Positions 17,028 through 25,064 of a stretch of DNA of 64,000 bases are shown piece by piece. The stretch covers positions 144,245 to 208,244 of the forward strand of contig NZ_VTRS01000006.1 in NCBI RefSeq assembly GCF_008641065.1, written 5' to 3'. The notes beneath the pieces were generated by a model that saw nothing but the letters and a program-made list of their open reading frames with translations, did not search any database and had not been told where the DNA came from. Source of the stretch: Rhabdaerophilum calidifontis (GTDB lineage: Bacteria > Pseudomonadota > Alphaproteobacteria > Rhizobiales > Beijerinckiaceae). Position numbers and translations under genes: made by a program. Within the stretch, counting starts at the first letter, position 1. Each line of letters starts with the position of its first letter.

Positions 17028-18368
17028 ATGGCAGAGACATTCGACACCCTGCTGCTCGGCGCCGAGATCGTCAACCAGGACGGCCGCGCCATCTGCGATC
17101 TCGGCCTGCGCGGCGGGCGGATCGCCGTGATCGGCGATCTCTCCCGCGCCGCCGCCGCCGAGACGCTCTCCTGCCGGGGCCTGACCATCCTGCCCGGCAT
17201 CATCGACACGCAGGTGCATTTCCGCGAACCGGGCCTCACCCACAAGGAGGATCTCGAATCCGGCTCGCGCGCCGCCGTTCTGGGCGGGGTGACGGCGGTG
17301 TTCGAGATGCCGAACACCAACCCGATGACAACCTCCGCCGCGGCGCTCGCCGCCAAGGTTGCCGCGGCGCATCACCGCATGCATTGCGATTTCGCCTTCT
17401 TTGTCGGCGGCACGGCCGAGAATGTCGAGGAGATCCCGGTTCTGGAAAAGCTGCCCGGCGCGGCGGGGATCAAGGTCTTCATCGGTTCGTCGACCGGCAA
17501 CCTGCTGGTGGAGGATGACGAAACCCTGGCGCGGATCGTTGCCCGGCTCTCCCGCCGCGCCTCCTTCCATTGCGAGGACGAGGCGCGGCTCCGCGCGCGG
17601 CTCGATCTGCGCCGGCCGGGCGACCCCGCCTCCCATCCCGTCTGGCGCGATCCGGAGGCGGCGCTGCTGGCGACGCAGCGGCTGGTGACGCTGGCGCGCC
17701 GCTTCGGCCGGCGGGTGCACGTTCTGCATGTCTCGACCGGCGACGAGATCGAATACCTCGCTGGTCACAAGGATGTCGCGAGCTGCGAGGTGACGCCGCA
17801 TCATCTCACGCTCGCCGCGCCGGAATGCTACGAACGCCTCGGCACCTACGCGCAGATGAACCCGCCGGTGCGCGATAGGGCGCATCAGGAGCGGATCTGG
17901 CGCGGTGTGGCGGAAGGGGTCGTCGATATCCTTGGCTCGGACCACGCCCCCCATACCCGCGCGGAGAAGGATCACCCCTATCCCGGATCGCATTCGGGCA
18001 TGACCGGCGTGCAGACGCTGGTCCCGGTCATGCTCGATCACGTCCATGCCGGGCGGCTGAGCCTCGAGCGCTTCGTCGATCTCGCCGCGGCCGGGCCGGC
18101 GCGGCTGTTCGGCATCGCCGCGAAGGGGCGCATCGCGGTCGGCTACGACGCGGACCTGACGATCGTCGATCTGAAGCGCCGCGAGACGATCACCGACGGC
18201 TGGATCGCCTCGAAATGCGGCTGGACGCCCTATGACGGGATGCAGGTCACCGGCTGGCCGGTCGGCACCTTCGTGCGCGGCCGCCGCGTGATGTGGCAGG
18301 GCGAGTTGACGGGACCGGGAACGGGCGAGCCGGTGCGTTTCGGGGAAGCCTTGCCGGAACGCGGATGA
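17028..18368 (+). CDS. pyrC: Dihydroorotase (class I, amidohydrolase) with altered HxH motif
   Basis: Amidohydrolase-fold enzyme of 446 residues, expected to close carbamoyl aspartate to dihydroorotate in pyrimidine synthesis. Seen: DTQVHFREPG (60-69), FEMPNTNPMT, the carboxylated-Lys candidate in GIKVFIGSSTG, the metal His in SFHCEDEA and VLHVSTGDE, and the catalytic Asp in LGSDHAPHTRAEKD. The first His of the usual HxH pair is Gln62, so the binuclear site may be changed. Start at 17028 has GGAGAGAGG. Alternatives in the same family are allantoinase or hydantoinase, but LGSDHAPH and MPNTNP favour dihydroorotase. Confidence 0.85.
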   Translation: MAETFDTLLLGAEIVNQDGRAICDLGLRGGRIAVIGDLSRAAAAETLSCRGLTILPGIIDTQVHFREPGLTHKEDLESGSRAAVLGGVTAVFEMPNTNPMTTSAAALAAKVAAAHHRMHCDFAFFVGGTAENVEEIPVLEKLPGAAGIKVFIGSSTGNLLVEDDETLARIVARLSRRASFHCEDEARLRARLDLRRPGDPASHPVWRDPEAALLATQRLVTLARRFGRRVHVLHVSTGDEIEYLAGHKDVASCEVTPHHLTLAAPECYERLGTYAQMNPPVRDRAHQERIWRGVAEGVVDILGSDHAPHTRAEKDHPYPGSHSGMTGVQTLVPVMLDHVHAGRLSLERFVDLAAAGPARLFGIAAKGRIAVGYDADLTIVDLKRRETITDGWIASKCGWTPYDGMQVTGWPVGTFVRGRRVMWQGELTGPGTGEPVRFGEALPERG

Positions 18369-18396
18369 ACGGGCCGCTCTTGACGGGCCGGCCGGC

Positions 18397-18657
18397 TCAG
18401 TTCTTCATCTTGAGCGAATATTCGCCGGCCTTGATCCGCTCGGGCAACCGTTCGGCGAATTTGCCGACAGCCTCCTCGCCATAGGTGGCGACGAGCTCGA
18501 CGAAGGCGGCGAACAGCGCGGCATGGGCGAGGCAATCGCCGTCGATTCCGTCATAGCGGCCTTCGGCAAAGGCTTCCGAGACATAATTATACGCTGCACG
18601 CCGCTGGTCGGCGTAGAGCGCGTCGTTCGACCTGCCCAGTTCGTCGTTCGTCTGCAC
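18397..18657 (-). CDS. Conserved small protein of unknown function
   Basis: An 86-residue acidic, alpha-helical protein with normal coding character for this genome (MQTNDELGRSNDALYADQ, then RRAAYNYVSEAFAEGRYDGI, ending EYSLKMKN). No signal peptide, membrane segment or known catalytic motif is seen. It lies alone between dihydroorotase (convergent) and the end of the pdxH operon. I do not recognise the family. Confidence 0.6.
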   Translation of the reverse strand: MQTNDELGRSNDALYADQRRAAYNYVSEAFAEGRYDGIDGDCLAHAALFAAFVELVATYGEEAVGKFAERLPERIKAGEYSLKMKN

Positions 18658-18829
18658 GCGCGCATTCCCCGTTTCGTCCGCAGGTCGGCCCGCCGTTCCC
18701 GGCGCTGCTCGCCTTCCACTCGCCCCTTGCTGGCAGGATCAGGCTAGACCGCGCAGAGCGCGAAAGCGAGCATTCCGTTGAGAAAACGTTAACGCGGCCG
18801 TTCGTCTTGTGGATGAAAGCGGGGAAAGC

Positions 18830-19306
18830 TCAGCTCCCGAAGCGGCGGTCGAGTTCGCGGGCGAGCCGCGCGGCGTCGCGCGTCAGCATGGCGCGGGCGG
18901 CCCGGGCGGCCGGCGTGCATTGGCGGTAGCTCGTCGAATATTCGGAAAATCCCTGGTTGTAGGCGCCGGTCAGCCGCTCGCGCAGCCCGGAATTGTCGCC
19001 CTCGGCTTCGAGGAACGCCTCCATCCGCCGCTGCCAGGGGTTGGGCCACGTGTCCGGCGCGCAGAGATCGGCGAGGAAGGCCAGCGCCCCGATCACCTCC
19101 GAGAACTGCGTCAGGGGAGCTTCCTGCGCATTCGGCGGCGCGATCGCCGGTTTCGGCACCGGTGCCGGCGCCTCCGCCGCAGGGCGCTTGCGGCGGATCG
19201 GGCGCGGCTGCGCCGCCGGTTGCGCGAGCGCCTCCAGCGCCGGCAGCAGGGAGAGAACGAGCGCCATCGCGGCGCGGGCAAAGGACCGGGCGCGTCGCCC
19301 GGTCAC
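18830..19306 (-). CDS. TIGR02301-type exported protein
   Basis: A 158-residue protein with an N-terminal signal peptide (AAMALVLSLLPALEALAQP), a proline-rich linker, and a C-terminal helical domain with two cysteines (LADLCAPDTWPNPWQRRMEA and YSTSYRQCTPAA), probably disulfide-bonded in the periplasm. The core with WPNPWQRRM and the YRQCTPAA end matches the alphaproteobacterial TIGR02301 family of unknown function. Its ATG overlaps the stop of the NUDIX gene by 4 bases. Confidence 0.78.
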   Translation of the reverse strand: MTGRRARSFARAAMALVLSLLPALEALAQPAAQPRPIRRKRPAAEAPAPVPKPAIAPPNAQEAPLTQFSEVIGALAFLADLCAPDTWPNPWQRRMEAFLEAEGDNSGLRERLTGAYNQGFSEYSTSYRQCTPAARAARAMLTRDAARLARELDRRFGS

Positions 19307-19740
19307 GCCGCCGCCCCGGCGACGAGGCGCGCCGCGCGCGCGAGCACCGCCTCGAGCCCGCGCGTCATCGCGAGATCGCCCGGCGCGAGCGGATCGACCC
19401 AGCGGATATCGGATATTTCGGCCGATGGGGTGGGCTCGCCCGCGATCCAGCGCCCGGCGAAGGCCGCGATCACCGCATGCGCGCGCAGCAGCCCGGCGGG
19501 ATCATGCTCGATATGCTCGACATGATCGACGAACCCGACGATCTCGGCCGTGACCCCCACCTCCTCGGCGAGTTCGCGCAGCGCGCCTTCAGCCATGCGC
19601 TCGCCGGGCTCGATCCGGCCGCCGGGCAGCGACCAGAGCCCGAGCGCCGGTGCGCGGGCGCGGCGCGCGACCAGCACCCGGCCGTCGCGGAACACGGCGA
19701 TCGACGCCGCGAGCACCGGCCGCGCCGGCGGGTCAGACAT
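19303..19740 (-). CDS. NUDIX hydrolase
   Basis: A 145-residue nucleotide-diphosphate hydrolase with a complete NUDIX box beginning GGRIEPGERMAEGALRELAE and ending EVGV (about residues 39-62), preceded by ALGLWSLP. Substrate specificity (8-oxo-dGTP, ADP-ribose or other) cannot be read. The ATG at 19740 gives MSDPPARP and overlaps the end of the upstream SDR gene by 8 bases; a longer form from 19791 would overlap it more. It is co-transcribed with the TIGR02301-type gene. Confidence 0.88.
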   Translation of the reverse strand: MSDPPARPVLAASIAVFRDGRVLVARRARAPALGLWSLPGGRIEPGERMAEGALRELAEEVGVTAEIVGFVDHVEHIEHDPAGLLRAHAVIAAFAGRWIAGEPTPSAEISDIRWVDPLAPGDLAMTRGLEAVLARAARLVAGAAA

Positions 19741-20491
19741 GCTGACCGCCATTGATGTGCAATTCGGCGCCGGTGACATAGGCGGAGGCATCGGTGCAGA
19801 GGAAATAGATCGCCTTGGCGACCTCGTCCGGCGTGCCGAGCCGGCGCATCGGCAGGGTCTCGACGATCTTCTCCGTGCCGGGGGAGAGGATCGAGGTGTC
19901 GATCTCGCCGGGCGAGATGGCGTTGACCCGCACGCCGAAGGGGCCGAAATCCGCCGCCATCTCGCGGGTCAGCGCCGCCAGCGCGGCCTTGGAGGTGGCA
20001 TAGGCCGCCCCCGCGAAGGGGTGGACGCGCCCGCCGGCGATGGAGGTGACATTGACCACCGCGCCCTTCGCGGCCCGCAATTCATCGATCAGCCCGCGCG
20101 CGAGCATGATCGGGGCGAAGAAATTGACCTGGAAGACGGTGGCCCAATCCTCGATCGGGGTTTCGATCGCCGAGAGCCGCGCGCCGCCCGGCCCCTTCGG
20201 CGAGATCCCGGCATTGTTGACAAGCGCGTGCAGCCGGCCATCCGCCAGCCGCGACTTGATCTCGCCGATCGCGCGCAGGGTGTCGGCCGGGTCGGCGAGA
20301 TCGACCTGGACATGGTTGTCGCCCCCGGCGTCCCAGGGGCAGTTCTCCGGCACGGGCTGGCGCGAGCAGGCGATCACCCGCCAGCCGGCCGAGGCGAAAC
20401 GCTTGACGGTGGCGTGCCCGATCCCGCGCGAGGCACCGGTCAGGAGCAGGGTCCGCCGCTCGGCGGGGGCATTGGCGCGGTCCCGTTCCAT
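19733..20491 (-). CDS. SDR family oxidoreductase
   Basis: Classical short-chain dehydrogenase of 252 residues: TGASRGIGHATVKRF near residue 18, NNAGISPKGPGG, the catalytic Ser region VTSIAGGRV and YATSKAALAALTRE (Tyr and Lys), and INGGQHV at the end. The substrate is not evident. It lies 12 bases downstream of pdxH on the same strand and overlaps the NUDIX gene, so the set is one operon. Confidence 0.88.
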   Translation of the reverse strand: MERDRANAPAERRTLLLTGASRGIGHATVKRFASAGWRVIACSRQPVPENCPWDAGGDNHVQVDLADPADTLRAIGEIKSRLADGRLHALVNNAGISPKGPGGARLSAIETPIEDWATVFQVNFFAPIMLARGLIDELRAAKGAVVNVTSIAGGRVHPFAGAAYATSKAALAALTREMAADFGPFGVRVNAISPGEIDTSILSPGTEKIVETLPMRRLGTPDEVAKAIYFLCTDASAYVTGAELHINGGQHV

Positions 20492-20503
20492 GGCGGCCTC
20501 CGT

Positions 20504-21106
20504 TCAGGGGTAGAAATGCACGATCTCGAACGGCGCGTCGAGCGCGGCGCGGCGGAAGATCAGCCTGTCATGCAGGCGGAACGGCTTGTCCTGCCAGAAT
20601 TCGATGGAGAGCGGCCGGATCCGCCAGCCGCTCCAATAGGGCGGGCGCGGCACCTCGCCGAGCCCGAACCGAGCCGCCTCGCGCGCCACCGCCGCCTCCA
20701 GCGCGAAGCGGCCCTCGAGCGGGCGCGATTGCCGCGAGGCCCAGGCGCCGATCCGGCTGTCACGCGGGCGCGAGGCGAAATAGGCATCGGCCTGTTCCGG
20801 AGCGACCTCCTCGACGGGGCCGCGGAAGCGCACCTGCCGGCGCAGGCTCTTCCAGTGCAGAACGCCCGCCGCCTGCATGTTCGCGGCCAGCTCGCCGCCC
20901 TTCTGGCTCTCGCGATTGGAATAGAAGACGAAGCCGCGCGGATCATACTCCTTCAGCAGCACCATGCGGACATTGGGCATCAGATCGGCGCCGGCGGTGG
21001 CGAGGGCCATCGCGTCGGGATCATTGATCTCCTTGTCGCGCGCTTGCGCAAACCATTCCGCAAACAGCGCGAAAGGGTCCCGCACGTCATCCCACAAACC
21101 GGTCAT
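20504..21106 (-). CDS. pdxH: Pyridoxamine 5'-phosphate oxidase
   Basis: FMN enzyme that makes pyridoxal 5'-phosphate from pyridoxine or pyridoxamine phosphate. The 200-residue product shows [20 protein letters not shown] followed by KGGEL for FMN binding, [19 protein letters not shown], and the C-terminal signature [16 protein letters not shown] ending in HFYP. It heads a minus-strand operon (pdxH, SDR, NUDIX, TIGR02301) and is divergent from the lipoprotein gene across 151 bp. Confidence 0.94.
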   Translation of the reverse strand: MTGLWDDVRDPFALFAEWFAQARDKEINDPDAMALATAGADLMPNVRMVLLKEYDPRGFVFYSNRESQKGGELAANMQAAGVLHWKSLRRQVRFRGPVEEVAPEQADAYFASRPRDSRIGAWASRQSRPLEGRFALEAAVAREAARFGLGEVPRPPYWSGWRIRPLSIEFWQDKPFRLHDRLIFRRAALDAPFEIVHFYP

Positions 21107-21257
21107 TAACGGTTCCGTCCTCTAATGAAGATTGCGGTTCACTCGCTGGGGTCGCGTCGTGTCGCGTTCAACCTGCTCCCCTGCCGGCCGGATGGCCGTG
21201 CCATGCTTCCGATATAGCGCGCCGCCGGGTGCGCGCAATCGGAACAGTTCGGCGCGC

Positions 21258-21767
21258 ATGCTCGCGGCCCTGCTGCTCGGCGGGCCGCTGCTCGGCGGGT
21301 GCAGCCTCGTGATGCCGCTCGCCTCCTTCCACCAGGATGCCGAGACCACGGGCAGCCTCGCGAGCCCGGCCGCCGCCCTCGATCCGGCGCTCGATGCCGA
21401 GGATTGGCGCCGCGCCCAGGCCGCGCTCGCGCTGGCCGTGGATCCGCAGGGACCGGGGCAGCCGGTCAACTGGGACAATCCCGCAACCCGGCGGCGCGGC
21501 AGCTTCGCGCCGGCCGGCGACCTCGTCCTCGTCGAGGGGCAGGTCTGCCGCCCCTTCGTGGCGACGCTCGGCTCCTCGCTGCCCGGCACCCGCGAGACGC
21601 GGCGCAACGGTCGCGCCTGCCGCACCGGCCCCGGCGAATGGGCGCTCCGGAGCGTTCCGGAACCCGAAGTCAGGGATGGACGCGCCGCCGCGGCGCCTTT
21701 CGCGCTGACGCCGCGGCTGCCCGGCCCTGCCGGTTCGGCGCTCGAGGCGAGGGCGGCCGACGAATAG
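21258..21767 (+). CDS. Surface-antigen-type lipoprotein (RT0821/Lpp0805-like)
   Basis: Starting at ATG 21258 the protein (169 residues) opens with a short lipoprotein signal, MLAALLLGGPLLGGCS, the lipobox Cys being residue 15. The mature part has a conserved charged stretch (EDWRRAQAALALAVDPQG), PVNWDNPATRRRGSFAPAG and VCRPFVATL, as seen in the alphaproteobacterial 17-kDa-antigen-related RT0821/Lpp0805 surface protein group. Envelope location is predicted; function is unknown. Confidence 0.7.
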   Translation: MLAALLLGGPLLGGCSLVMPLASFHQDAETTGSLASPAAALDPALDAEDWRRAQAALALAVDPQGPGQPVNWDNPATRRRGSFAPAGDLVLVEGQVCRPFVATLGSSLPGTRETRRNGRACRTGPGEWALRSVPEPEVRDGRAAAAPFALTPRLPGPAGSALEARAADE

Positions 21768-21853
21768 CCTCTCCGGCGCGTTGCGCTTCGGCAACAGCGT
21801 TCCCATCTAGGCGGCGGGCGCCGCGACGAGTGCGGCAGCCGATCGAGGGACAG

Positions 21854-22786
21854 ATGCGCGATCCTTACCTTGTTCTGGGCGTGAAGCGCGATGCGGGCGC
21901 GGAGGAGATCAAGCGCGCCTTCCGCAAGCTCGCGAAAACCTGGCATCCTGATCGCAATTCCGGGGATCCGAAGGCGAAGGAGCGCTTCGCCGAGATCAAC
22001 GCCGCCTACGAGATCCTCGGCGATGCGGCGCGCCGCCGGCAATTCGACCGCGGCGAGATCGATGCCGAAGGCAAGCCGCGCGCCACCTTCCATCCCGGCT
22101 TCGACCCCGCCAGCCAGGGCATGGCGGGCGGGTTCCGCTTCGATTTCGGTGCGGATGCCTCTCCGGGCGGCCGCCCCGACCCGCGCGACATCTTCTCAGA
22201 CCTGTTCCGCCGCTTCGAGGCCGGCGGCGCCGATCCGCGCGCCGGCGCGGGGCCGCGACCGGGCGGCGCGGCAGGCGGACGCTCGGCGATCCCGCCGGGC
22301 GAGGATATCGAACTCGAGGCCGCAGTGCCGCTCGAAACGATCGCACAGGGCGGAACGGTACGGCTGACACTGCCGGATCTTCGCATGCTCGAAGTCAAGG
22401 TGCCCGCCGGTGCGGCGAACGGCGCGACGATGCGGCTGCGCGGCCAGGGCCAGCCCTCGCCCTTCGGTGGCCCGAACGGCGATGCGCTGGTGACGATCCG
22501 CTACCAGCGCCATCCGCGCTTCACGCTCGATGGCGCCGATTTGCGGATCTCGGTGCCCGTGCCGCTGCGCGAGGCGATTCTCGGCGGTTCGGTGCGGGTG
22601 CCGACGCTGGCCGGCGAGGTCGAGGTCACGGTTCCCCCCTGGACGAGCGGCGGCAAGGCGCTGCGCCTGCGCGGCAAGGGCCTGCCGCTGAAGGAGCGCA
22701 CGGGCGACCTTTTCGTGACGCTCGACATCGATCTCGGCCCCAACGATCCGGAGATCGAGGGCTTCTTCCGTCGCCGCCGCGGCTGA
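21854..22786 (+). CDS. DnaJ-class co-chaperone, CbpA-like
   Basis: A 310-residue type B J-protein: N-terminal J domain MRDPYLVLGVKRDAGAEEIK with the HPD motif in TWHPDRNSG, a Gly/Phe-rich linker (about 75-145), and the C-terminal substrate-binding domains with VPLETIAQGGTVRLTLPD and VKVPAGAANGATMRLRGQG. There is no zinc-finger region, so it resembles CbpA rather than DnaJ. It stimulates DnaK. ATG at 21854 has GAGGGA upstream. It ends shortly before fabI and may have its own transcription unit. Confidence 0.9.
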   Translation: MRDPYLVLGVKRDAGAEEIKRAFRKLAKTWHPDRNSGDPKAKERFAEINAAYEILGDAARRRQFDRGEIDAEGKPRATFHPGFDPASQGMAGGFRFDFGADASPGGRPDPRDIFSDLFRRFEAGGADPRAGAGPRPGGAAGGRSAIPPGEDIELEAAVPLETIAQGGTVRLTLPDLRMLEVKVPAGAANGATMRLRGQGQPSPFGGPNGDALVTIRYQRHPRFTLDGADLRISVPVPLREAILGGSVRVPTLAGEVEVTVPPWTSGGKALRLRGKGLPLKERTGDLFVTLDIDLGPNDPEIEGFFRRRRG

Positions 22787-22839
22787 AAGACGGCGATTGT
22801 CGCCCGTCCCCGCTTGAACCTTGCTCCGAACCGGGTATG

Positions 22840-22883
22840 GAAGACGGCCAATCACGGTCGATCCGCCGCGGACGGCCGTCTTC
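22840..22883 (+). other. Long inverted repeat between the dnaJ-like gene and fabI
   Basis: GAAGACGGCC (22840-22849) and GGCCGTCTTC (22874-22883) are perfectly complementary with 24 bases between, followed by TCTCTGTTC. The structure ends 23 bases before the fabI start. It may be an imperfect terminator for the upstream gene or a leader hairpin for fabI mRNA; the sequence alone does not decide. The loop is too long for a textbook terminator. Confidence 0.4.
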
Positions 22884-22906
22884 TCTGTTCGGGAATCGGA
22901 GCCGGA

Positions 22907-23743
22907 ATGACGATGGCGACGGAAGAGAAGCCGGGCAACGGCCTCCTCAAAGGCAAGCGCGGGCTCATCATGGGGCTCGCCAACAACCGCTCGATCGCCT
23001 GGGGCATCGCCCGGGCCTGCCGAGCGGCGGGGGCCGAACTGGCATTCACCTACCAGGGCGATGCGCTGAAGAAGCGCGTCGAGCCGCTGGCCGCGGAGCT
23101 CGGGGGCCTGGTGGTCGGCCATTGCGACGTGACCGACCAGGGCTCGATCGATGCCGTCTTCGCCGAGCTCGGCCGGCACTGGAACCGGCTCGATTTCGTC
23201 GTCCATGCCATCGCCTTCGCCGACAAGGACGAGCTGACCGGCCGCTACATCGACACGAGCGAGGCCAATTTCTCGAAATCCATGCTCATCTCCTGCTATT
23301 CGCTGACGGCGATCGCCCAGCGCGCGGAGAAGCTGATGGGGGCCGGCGGCTCGATCCTGACGCTGACCTATTACGGCGCCGAGAAATGGATGCCGCATTA
23401 CAATGTCATGGGCGTCGCCAAGGCGGCGCTCGAAGCGAGCGTTCGCTATCTCGCGGCCGACCTCGGTCCGCAGGCGATCCGCGTCAACGCAATCTCGGCC
23501 GGGCCGATCAAGACGCTGGCCGCGAGCGGGATCGGCGATTTCCGCTACATCCTCAAATGGAACGAATACAACGCGCCGCTGCGCCGCACCGTGACGATCG
23601 AAGAGGTCGGCGACAGTTCGGTCTACCTGCTCTCGGACCTGTCGCGCGGGGTGACCGGCGAGGTGATGCACGTCGATTCGGGCTATCATGTCGTCGGCAT
23701 GAAGAACCCCGAGGCGCCGGATCTTTCGCTCGACAAGGAATGA
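22907..23743 (+). CDS. fabI: Enoyl-[acyl-carrier-protein] reductase (NADH)
   Basis: Last step of the fatty-acid elongation cycle, reducing enoyl-ACP. The 278-residue SDR has the FabI form of the cofactor motif, GLANNRSIAWGIA, with HAIAFADKDEL and the widely spaced catalytic Tyr-x6-Lys in PHYNVMGVAKAALEA preceded by LTYYGAEK. ATG at 22907 gives MTMATEEKPG; a second ATG at 22913 is an alternative. The stop codon overlaps or nearly touches the start of the secreted protein gene, so they are probably co-transcribed. Confidence 0.94.
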   Translation: MTMATEEKPGNGLLKGKRGLIMGLANNRSIAWGIARACRAAGAELAFTYQGDALKKRVEPLAAELGGLVVGHCDVTDQGSIDAVFAELGRHWNRLDFVVHAIAFADKDELTGRYIDTSEANFSKSMLISCYSLTAIAQRAEKLMGAGGSILTLTYYGAEKWMPHYNVMGVAKAALEASVRYLAADLGPQAIRVNAISAGPIKTLAASGIGDFRYILKWNEYNAPLRRTVTIEEVGDSSVYLLSDLSRGVTGEVMHVDSGYHVVGMKNPEAPDLSLDKE

Positions 23744-23751
23744 GGGTTCCG

Positions 23752-24222
23752 ATGCGGCCGGCCATCCATTCCGTTTCCGGTCTTGTGATGCTGCTCGCCG
23801 TCTCCGGCGCTTCCGGCCAGACTGCTCCCGCGGCGCCGGCTTCCGCGACACCGACCGCTACGGCGCCGGCTTCCGCGCCGAACGTGGTCCGGACCGAGAC
23901 CGAGCGCAAGGGCCGCTCCGGGCTCGAGATCTTTCTCGGCACCTATCTGACGCTCAACCGCGAATGCAAGGTCGGGCCGACGCCGAAGATCGAATATCCC
24001 GAACCGCCGAAGAACGGGAAGATGACGACCCGCCCCTTCCCGATCAACCTGCGCGCGGTGCCCGGCGCGCCGCGCGGCAATTGCATCGGCACCTCGCCGA
24101 ACGGGCTCGCGGTGATCTACCGCTCGGAGCGCCGCTTCCGGGGCGAGGACCGGATCGTCTTCCGCGTCGTCTATCCAACCGGCGATGTCCGCGAGGTGAC
24201 GGCCAGGGTCATCGTTCAATAG
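23752..24222 (+). CDS. Secreted protein of unknown function
   Basis: A 156-residue protein with an N-terminal signal peptide (HSVSGLVMLLAVSGASGQTA), a low-complexity Ala/Pro/Thr linker, and a C-terminal domain (LNRECKVGPTPKIEYPEPPK, then YRSERRFRGEDRI and FRVVYPTGDVREVTA). The VGPTPKI...PRGNCIGTSPNG arrangement resembles short periplasmic beta-sandwich proteins seen in Hyphomicrobiales. No catalytic motif is evident. Start ATG 23752 has AGGG upstream; an alternative ATG at 23740 overlaps the fabI stop. Confidence 0.7.
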   Translation: MRPAIHSVSGLVMLLAVSGASGQTAPAAPASATPTATAPASAPNVVRTETERKGRSGLEIFLGTYLTLNRECKVGPTPKIEYPEPPKNGKMTTRPFPINLRAVPGAPRGNCIGTSPNGLAVIYRSERRFRGEDRIVFRVVYPTGDVREVTARVIVQ

Positions 24223-24226
24223 GGCG

Positions 24227-24838
24227 ATGCCGGTCCTGTATTTCATCCGCCACGGCGAGACCGACTGGAACCGAGAGGGCCGCCTCCAGGGCCAGACGGA
24301 GACCAGCCTGAACGCGCGCGGCCGGCGGCAGGCGGCCATCGCCGGCGCGCATCTGAGCGCGGTCGCGGCGGCCGACGGCGTGGCCGATCTCGCCGCCTTG
24401 CCCTTCCATGCGAGCCCGATGGCGCGCACCCGCGAGACGGTCGAGATCATCCGCGCCGGCCTGGGGCTTCCGCCGGACGGCTACACCACCGATGCGCGGC
24501 TCAAGGAGATCCGCTTCGGCGCCTGGGAGGGCCGGCGCTGGGCGGATATCCGCGATCGCGAGCCCGGCCGCGCCCGCGCGCGCAACCGCGACCGCTGGCG
24601 CTTCGAGCCGCCGGACGGCGAGAGCTATGCCGCGATGCTCGATCGCGTCTCGGCCTGGCTCGGATCGGTCCGCGAGGATCTCTGCGTCGTCGCCCATGGC
24701 GGCACGGCGCGCGTGCTGATGGTCGCGCTGGCCGGTGTTCCGCCGGAGGAAGCTGCGCATCGCGAGATCTGGCAGGGCAAGGTGCTGCGGCTTTCCGCGC
24801 ACGGCGCCGAATGGCTGCCGGATGCCGGCCATGCCTGA
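24227..24838 (+). CDS. Histidine phosphatase family protein (phosphoglycerate mutase-like)
   Basis: A 203-residue branch-1 histidine phosphatase: FIRHGETDWNREGRLQGQTE (the phosphohistidine motif, about 6-25), FHASPMARTRETVEII, EIRFGAWEGRRW and the second catalytic His in CVVAHGGTARVL. The acidic residue in EIRFGAWEG is typical of broad-specificity phosphatases or cofactor-dependent mutases; which substrate is used is unclear. It begins 4 bases after the secreted-protein gene, in the same direction. Confidence 0.85.
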   Translation: MPVLYFIRHGETDWNREGRLQGQTETSLNARGRRQAAIAGAHLSAVAAADGVADLAALPFHASPMARTRETVEIIRAGLGLPPDGYTTDARLKEIRFGAWEGRRWADIRDREPGRARARNRDRWRFEPPDGESYAAMLDRVSAWLGSVREDLCVVAHGGTARVLMVALAGVPPEEAAHREIWQGKVLRLSAHGAEWLPDAGHA

Positions 24839-24868
24839 CCGCGCCGCGCTGAAAACAGGTCGCGCCAT

Positions 24869-24903
24869 CTATTCAGTCGCTATTCAGCCCGAAATCGTAT
24901 AAG
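24869..24903 (+). promoter_or_regulatory. Candidate PhoB/OmpR-type promoter upstream of the NRPS gene
   Basis: CTATTCAG occurs twice in direct orientation (24869-24876 and 24880-24887), with an 11 bp period. Ten bases after the second copy comes TATAAG (24898-24903), a good -10. Two 7-8 bp direct repeats one helical turn apart, ending about 10 bp before a -10 and with no -35, is the layout of promoters activated by PhoB/OmpR-class response regulators. The regulator is not identified. The distance to the NRPS start is about 160 bp. Confidence 0.45.
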
Positions 24904-25064
24904 GGCCGCGCTGGCGGGAATCGATCGGGTCGTCCGGTGGACGGGCGGTTCCGAATGAAACGCGGCGCGGATGCGCCGGGATCCTCGGGCGACAGCGCGG
25001 GGCGGATCGATCCGCCGCGCGGCATGGGTGGGAGCGGCCTGGTCGGCACGCAATCGGAGCATCG

